Shown here in pieces: positions 5,732-8,694 of a stretch of DNA of 8,694 nucleotides. The position numbers were made by a program, and so were the translations under genes. The DNA is from Syntrophomonas sp. UBA1376 (GTDB taxonomy: Bacteria; Bacillota; Syntrophomonadia; Syntrophomonadales; Syntrophomonadaceae). The notes under the pieces are model-generated. The model had not been told where the DNA came from. It ran no database searches and saw only the letters and a list, made by a program, of their open reading frames with translations. Within the stretch, counting starts at the first letter, position 1, and the number at the start of each line of letters is the position of its first letter. The DNA is taken from assembly GCA_002305535.1 (NCBI GenBank), contig DBRE01000001.1, positions 1-8,694 on the forward strand, written 5' to 3'.

Positions 5732-6340
5732 CTAATAAAGTGAATTGTCATAGATGTATTGTTCCACAGCTGGCGGCAGTAGATAGCGAATGGGTTTCCC
5801 CTGCAACACTCGACAGCGTAAATCGGTAGAAGAAATATCCATAGCCGGGATCTCTAAAATATCCACCTGATCCCAAAACTCTGGGGGCACTCCCTGTAAA
5901 GCCGGATCACTGCGGTTCAACTCATAAGCTGGGCGGGTCACCACTATAAAACGACACATGGTGACCAGACGCTTGATATCTTTCCAGGTGTCGAGAATGT
6001 AAATTGAATCCATTCCCATAATAAAATATATTTCTGTCCCGGGATATGTCTGCTGCAGAGTTTCGATGGTATCTATGGTATAAGATACCCCGGAACGCTC
6101 AACCTCCAAGGTAGACAATTCAAAAGCAGTATTGTCAGCTATAGCCAGCTCCACCATGGCCACACGATGCCTGGCATCCAGAACACCATTGGCATTTTTA
6201 TGGGGTGGCTGAGCTGTCGGCATAAAAATAACCCTATCCAGATGGAATCCATAGGCTGCATACTGTGCGGCCACCAGATGTCCATAATGAATCGGGTCAA
6301 AAGTGCCTCCTAAAACGCCTAATGCTTTTCTGCTTGTCAA
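5732..6340 (-). CDS. nadD: Nicotinate-nucleotide adenylyltransferase
   Basis: NadD transfers AMP from ATP to nicotinate mononucleotide, making deamido-NAD in NAD biosynthesis. The 202-aa protein has the nucleotidyltransferase signature GGTFDPIHYGHL (11-22), PPHK (45-48) and the C-terminal ISSTDLR (169-175), all diagnostic. The start is TTG at 6340, with AGGTG 5 bases upstream (6350-6346); no in-frame ATG fits before the GGTFDP motif. It is the first gene of the minus-strand nadD-yqeK-rsfS unit. A sigma-A-like promoter lies upstream at 6404-6376. obgE, often the upstream neighbour in related genomes, is absent here, and the upstream gene runs the other way. Confidence 0.96.
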   Translation of the reverse strand: MTSRKALGVLGGTFDPIHYGHLVAAQYAAYGFHLDRVIFMPTAQPPHKNANGVLDARHRVAMVELAIADNTAFELSTLEVERSGVSYTIDTIETLQQTYPGTEIYFIMGMDSIYILDTWKDIKRLVTMCRFIVVTRPAYELNRSDPALQGVPPEFWDQVDILEIPAMDISSTDLRCRVLQGKPIRYLLPPAVEQYIYDNSLY

Positions 6341-6375
6341 TGTATCACCTGTGCAAATAATGGAAGTCTATATCA

Positions 6376-6404
6376 ATAATAACGGGTATGTAGCGAAATT
6401 GCAA
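6376..6404 (-). promoter_or_regulatory. Predicted promoter of the nadD-yqeK-rsfS operon
   Basis: On the minus strand TTGCAA (6404-6399) and TATTAT (6381-6376) are spaced by 17 bases, with a predicted start near 6369, about 30 bases before the nadD TTG codon. The -35 matches 4 of 6 and the -10 matches 5 of 6 consensus bases. An inverted repeat ATCGC-GCCA-GCGAT (6404-6417) touches the -35 and could be an operator, though nothing else supports that. Confidence 0.5.
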
Positions 6405-6497
6405 TCGCGCCAGCGATATGTTTGCATTTATAAACCATTAGTCCTTCCCCGCCAAACAACCTACCCGGCTATGCTTCCTTTAATCGTCCAAAAGCCC

Positions 6498-6503
6498 TAT
6501 AAT
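6498..6503 (+). promoter_or_regulatory. Possible -10 element for the YkgJ-like/cysteine-synthase-like operon
   Basis: A perfect TATAAT lies 34 bases before the GTG start at 6532. The corresponding -35 position (TTCCTT, 6475-6480) is poor, so only the -10 is supported. It is the best plus-strand candidate in the 191-base divergent gap with nadD. Confidence 0.35.
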
Positions 6504-6531
6504 AAGACTATTATTGTGGGGAGTATTAAAA

Positions 6532-7152
6532 GTGGAAACACAGGTCAACTTGGTTTTTCATAATAATGGACTGAGAAGCTATATCGAAGTGGATCTCTGC
6601 GAGCGCTGTCCCCGCCAGGATGATAAAGGCTGCTGCGGCTTTTATTCACCGGTTTTTTACGCCACTGATCTGGTTTATCTTTATCATAATAAGCCCGATC
6701 TTTTGGAGGAAATCTTCGCTATCAACGGGATAACCGTTTTGGATGCTTCAGTTACTGTAAATCAGCGACCCGATGGTGCCAGCTACCGTTGCCACTTTCA
6801 CAACCGTAGCGGAGGATGCCGTCTGGCACAAACTTTAAGAGAATCGATCTGTCGTCATTTTGTTTGTCCTGGCATTGGTTGGGAAAAAAGCCCTGCTTTG
6901 CAGAAATGGCGTTTGTTTTTTGAACAGCTGGCTGATTACGAGATCAGCTTGAATAATGGTGCCGCTGAACTACTACAGGCCCATGGCCTGACACTGCGTG
7001 ATCCCGGTGATCGGCAACAGGCCATCCAGTTGATGGATGAATATTTGGCCCAGGCGACCAGCAACCGACCAGCCTTTTTTGATGAAATGCCTACCAAAGA
7101 AGCAGCCATGGTCACCTGTGAGCTACGTTTTGGCCGGGATTGGACTTTGTAA
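6532..7152 (+). CDS. YkgJ-like cysteine-cluster protein of unknown function
   Basis: Predicted 206-aa soluble protein with no signal peptide or membrane segment. The GTG at 6532 is chosen because GGGGAG (6518-6523) lies 8 bases upstream; a TTG at 6514 in the same frame precedes that ribosome site. Eight cysteines form two groups: Cys23-x2-Cys26 and Cys34-Cys35 near the N terminus, then Cys87, Cys96, Cys107 and Cys112 within CHFHNRSGGCRLAQTLRESIC and RHFVCPG. The order CxxC...CC...C...GC...CRxFxC fits the YkgJ/CxxCxxCC family, thought to bind zinc or iron, with no established reaction. The C-terminal half is mostly helical and lacks known motifs. It is 20 bases upstream of the cysteine-synthase-like gene and is probably co-transcribed with it; a link to sulfur or metal handling is only a guess. 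Confidence 0.7.
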   Translation: METQVNLVFHNNGLRSYIEVDLCERCPRQDDKGCCGFYSPVFYATDLVYLYHNKPDLLEEIFAINGITVLDASVTVNQRPDGASYRCHFHNRSGGCRLAQTLRESICRHFVCPGIGWEKSPALQKWRLFFEQLADYEISLNNGAAELLQAHGLTLRDPGDRQQAIQLMDEYLAQATSNRPAFFDEMPTKEAAMVTCELRFGRDWTL

Positions 7153-7172
7153 ATATTGAGGGAGGGTATGTG

Positions 7173-8210
7173 TTGATTAGATGGGATGCCAACCGAACTA
7201 TCCATGACAGCGTTTTGGGATGCATTGGCCGAACTCCAATGGTAAGCCTGAAACGCCTTTCTGCTGGTATTGAGACCGACATCTGCGTCAAACTGGAGTT
7301 CCCTAACCCCAGTGGCAGCCTCAAGGATCGCGTGGCTTATGAAATTATTCGTCAAGCTGAAGAACGCGGAGAGTTAAAACCAGGCATGATACTATTGGAA
7401 GGAACCACCGGGAATACAGGCATTTCTACCGCTATGGTAGGTGCGGCTTGCGGCTACCAAGTAAAAATAGTTATGCCGGAGGGAATGAGTGAGGAACGCA
7501 AAAAGACTATCCAGGCCTATGGTGCAGAACTGGTTTTGACTCCGGGTGCCGAGACTGATGTGGATCTGGTATTAGAAGAAGTTGCCCGTATCAAGGAGCA
7601 GTACCCGGGACAAGTGTTCGAAATTGGCCAGTTTTACCGGGAAGATAATCTCCAAGCCCATATCAATAACACCGGACCGGAGATTTGGGAGCAGACCGGT
7701 GGAGACTTAGACGCTTTCATTATGTGTCAGGGAACTGGTGGTACGGTCACCGGTACAGCAAAATATCTAAAAAGTATGCGGCCCGATATTAAAATATTCG
7801 TCTCTGAACCGGCGGATTCGCCTATACTGGCTAAGGGGAAAATCGGACATCACACCGTGCAGGGCATTGCCGACGGTCTAATTCCGGATATATTGGATCT
7901 GCAGTATGTGAATGGAATAATCCTGGTAAGCTCTGAGGATTCCATGGAAATGGCCCGCCAGATGGCCAGGCAGGAAGGTATATTCTGCGGCACTTCTTCA
8001 GGATGTAATGTAAAAGCTGCTTTCAAACTAGCTGATAAATATCCTCATTTCAAACGCATCGTTACCATGGTAAATGACAATGGCCTGCGCTACCTGTCTA
8101 CTGAACTCTGTGGCAGTAAACCGGAGCGTGCGCTGCTGCAGCGCGAATACGAACTGAGCGCAGAAGACCAGCAAAAACTAGCCCAATACCAATTCGAGAT
8201 AATCGAATAG
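7173..8210 (+). CDS. PLP-dependent cysteine synthase family protein
   Basis: A fold-type II pyridoxal-phosphate enzyme of the O-acetylserine sulfhydrylase/cystathionine beta-synthase group, which makes cysteine or cystathionine by beta-replacement. The PLP lysine is Lys51 in NPSGSLKDR; the substrate loop is GTTGNTG (77-83), the phosphate-binding loop is GTGGT (187-191) and CGTSSGC is at 272-278. TTG at 7173 is 7 bases after GGAGG (7161-7165) and gives 345 aa; GTG at 7170 is almost as good (4-base spacing). This is about 30 residues longer than typical CysK: a charged C-terminal tail follows the YLSTELCG end of the catalytic domain, and there is no CBS-domain pair. Family members differ in acceptor (sulfide, thiosulfate, homocysteine), so no symbol is assigned. 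It is followed by a strong terminator. Confidence 0.9.
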   Translation: MIRWDANRTIHDSVLGCIGRTPMVSLKRLSAGIETDICVKLEFPNPSGSLKDRVAYEIIRQAEERGELKPGMILLEGTTGNTGISTAMVGAACGYQVKIVMPEGMSEERKKTIQAYGAELVLTPGAETDVDLVLEEVARIKEQYPGQVFEIGQFYREDNLQAHINNTGPEIWEQTGGDLDAFIMCQGTGGTVTGTAKYLKSMRPDIKIFVSEPADSPILAKGKIGHHTVQGIADGLIPDILDLQYVNGIILVSSEDSMEMARQMARQEGIFCGTSSGCNVKAAFKLADKYPHFKRIVTMVNDNGLRYLSTELCGSKPERALLQREYELSAEDQQKLAQYQFEIIE

Positions 8211-8219
8211 CATGATGCG

Positions 8220-8241
8220 GGGGCGACAGTGTCGTCGCCCC
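8220..8241. repeat. GC-rich palindrome after the cysteine-synthase-like gene
   Basis: GGGGCGAC (8220-8227) and GTCGCCCC (8234-8241) are a perfect 8-bp inverted repeat around AGTGTC, starting 9 bases after the stop codon. No T-run follows; the real terminator is 4 bases further on. It could be a dispersed GTAGGGGCGAC-type repeat or an RNA-stabilising 3' hairpin. Copy number cannot be judged from this window. Confidence 0.55.
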
Positions 8242-8244
8242 TAC

Positions 8245-8292
8245 AAACAGGGGATCGTTTGGGAATCACCCCAAACCACCCCTGTTTTTTTT
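8245..8292 (+). terminator. Rho-independent terminator of the YkgJ-like/cysteine-synthase-like operon
   Basis: AAACAGGGG (8245-8253) pairs with CCCCTGTTT (8279-8287), and an inner GTTTGGG/CCCAAAC (8257-8263 with 8270-8276) extends the stem across a small internal loop. Eight T (8285-8292) follow. It ends transcription before the next gene, which therefore needs its own promoter. Confidence 0.93.
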
Positions 8293-8324
8293 CCCTTTTT
8301 TTGTCTTCCTCTATTCTTATTGGC

Positions 8325-8352
8325 TTGAAATTTTATATAATTAATGTAATTA
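8325..8352 (+). promoter_or_regulatory. Possible promoter for the terminal exported-protein gene
   Basis: TTGAAA (8325-8330) and TAATTA (8347-8352) are 16 bases apart in an AT-rich tract just after the terminator. TATAAT also occurs at 8336-8341 but without a -35 at the right distance. The remaining leader to 8435 holds a short GGCGCAGCGCC palindrome and no riboswitch motif that I recognise. Confidence 0.35.
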
Positions 8353-8435
8353 GTGGTTTTTTATAGGAATTTATAAAATGGCTGCTTGGTAAAGGGCGCA
8401 GCGCCGCAACAACAGAATAGAAGGAGTGTTTGGAA

Positions 8436-8694
8436 ATGAAAAAAGGGATCACTGTCCTCGTGTTATGTAGTCTTTTCTTGATGGGGCTTGGGTCTGCAGC
8501 CATGGGGGCACTGCCATTGACTCCCATAAATCCTGGTGTTCCGAATGTAACCATTGCTTCAGACATTTCCGGCGAGTTTACCGACCCAAATTTTAGACAG
8601 GCGGTTTGGGAATGGCTGGGCAACACTGGTACGCCAGGAATCTTTACCAAGCAGGATATTGCTGATCGTTTGCCGATAAAATTATATCAATTAG
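8436..8694 (+). CDS. Exported protein, 5' part; resembles the N terminus of internalin-like leucine-rich-repeat proteins
   Basis: An open frame of 86 codons continues past the window end. ATG at 8436 follows AAGGAG (8421-8426) with a 9-base spacer. The protein begins with a clear signal peptide: MKKGITVLVLCSLFLMGLGSAAMGA, a Lys-Lys start and a 15-18 residue hydrophobic core, with cleavage likely near residue 25. The cysteine at 11 lies within the hydrophobic core and is not a lipobox. The mature part has FTDPNFRQAVWEWLG (about 49-63) followed by IFTKQDIADRLP, a pattern I associate with the cap segment before leucine-rich repeats in internalin-like surface proteins (F-D-x-NF-xx-AV...DI). No complete repeat is inside the window, so the family is a suggestion. 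The codons look normal and the frame is intact. Confidence 0.75.
   Translation, partial: MKKGITVLVLCSLFLMGLGSAAMGALPLTPINPGVPNVTIASDISGEFTDPNFRQAVWEWLGNTGTPGIFTKQDIADRLPIKLYQL

Noticed and set aside
6936..7355. Minus-strand open frame of 139 codons
   Set aside because: It spans the junction of two well-supported plus-strand genes in antisense and shows no family signature.
8353..8435. A second cyclic-di-GMP or other riboswitch before the terminal exported-protein gene
   Set aside because: The GGCAAAC, GCAAAGCC and GGGTCTAA elements of GEMM-I are all missing, and no other class motif was recognised.
8333..8650. Minus-strand open frame of 105 codons opposite the last gene
   Set aside because: The plus strand has a ribosome site and a textbook signal peptide; the antisense frame has neither.
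1..8694. CRISPR array, insertion sequence, prophage or defence genes
   Set aside because: No regularly spaced repeats, transposase, integrase or phage-type frames were seen; all major genes belong to known housekeeping or surface families.

Overview
The window (8,694 bases, roughly 48% GC by eye) looks like chromosome of an anaerobic, low-to-mid GC Firmicute of the Clostridia type, possibly a Syntrophomonas-like lineage. This rests on strong AGGAGG ribosome sites, frequent TTG and GTG starts, a T-box leader on leuS, a cyclic-di-GMP (GEMM-I) riboswitch and the nadD-yqeK-rsfS cluster. The species is not proven by anything I can see.

Layout. A minus-strand gene for an exported transglutaminase-like protein (208-1170) is preceded by a GEMM-I cyclic-di-GMP riboswitch (about 1222-1314) and followed by a good intrinsic terminator (160-184). 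Facing the other way, a consensus-like promoter (1478-1506) starts a roughly 350-base leader for leuS (1866-4346). This leader is a leucine T-box riboswitch: Stem I has a CTC specifier, and an antiterminator/terminator lies at 1774-1826. It contains a complete tRNA-Ala(GGC) gene (1681-1756) between Stem I and the antiterminator, enclosed by a 7-bp inverted repeat. leuS converges on a minus-strand operon nadD (6340-5732), yqeK (5684-5094), rsfS (4983-4630), with a palindrome at 4491-4513 between the two. Divergent from nadD, a plus-strand pair encodes a YkgJ-like cysteine-cluster protein (6532-7152) and a PLP-dependent cysteine-synthase-family enzyme (7173-8210), ending in a strong terminator (8245-8292). 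The window closes with the 5' end of an exported protein gene (8436 onward) whose mature N terminus resembles the cap region of internalin-like leucine-rich-repeat proteins.

How the parts fit. leuS, tRNA-Ala, rsfS, yqeK and nadD are growth and translation housekeeping: leucine charging, ribosome silencing, Ap4A turnover and NAD synthesis. leuS is expected to be induced when uncharged tRNA-Leu accumulates. The transglutaminase-like protein is under predicted second-messenger control, with its ribosome site in a 6-bp hairpin, so it is probably a surface-lifestyle function.

The most unusual feature is the tRNA gene nested inside a T-box riboswitch. The tRNA and leuS appear to share one promoter, so tRNA processing would cut the regulatory RNA between its tRNA-sensing and its decision domains. 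Secondary observations are a possible switching architecture in the GEMM leader, two related REP-like hairpins in the nadD operon, and a GC-rich palindrome after the cysteine-synthase-like gene.
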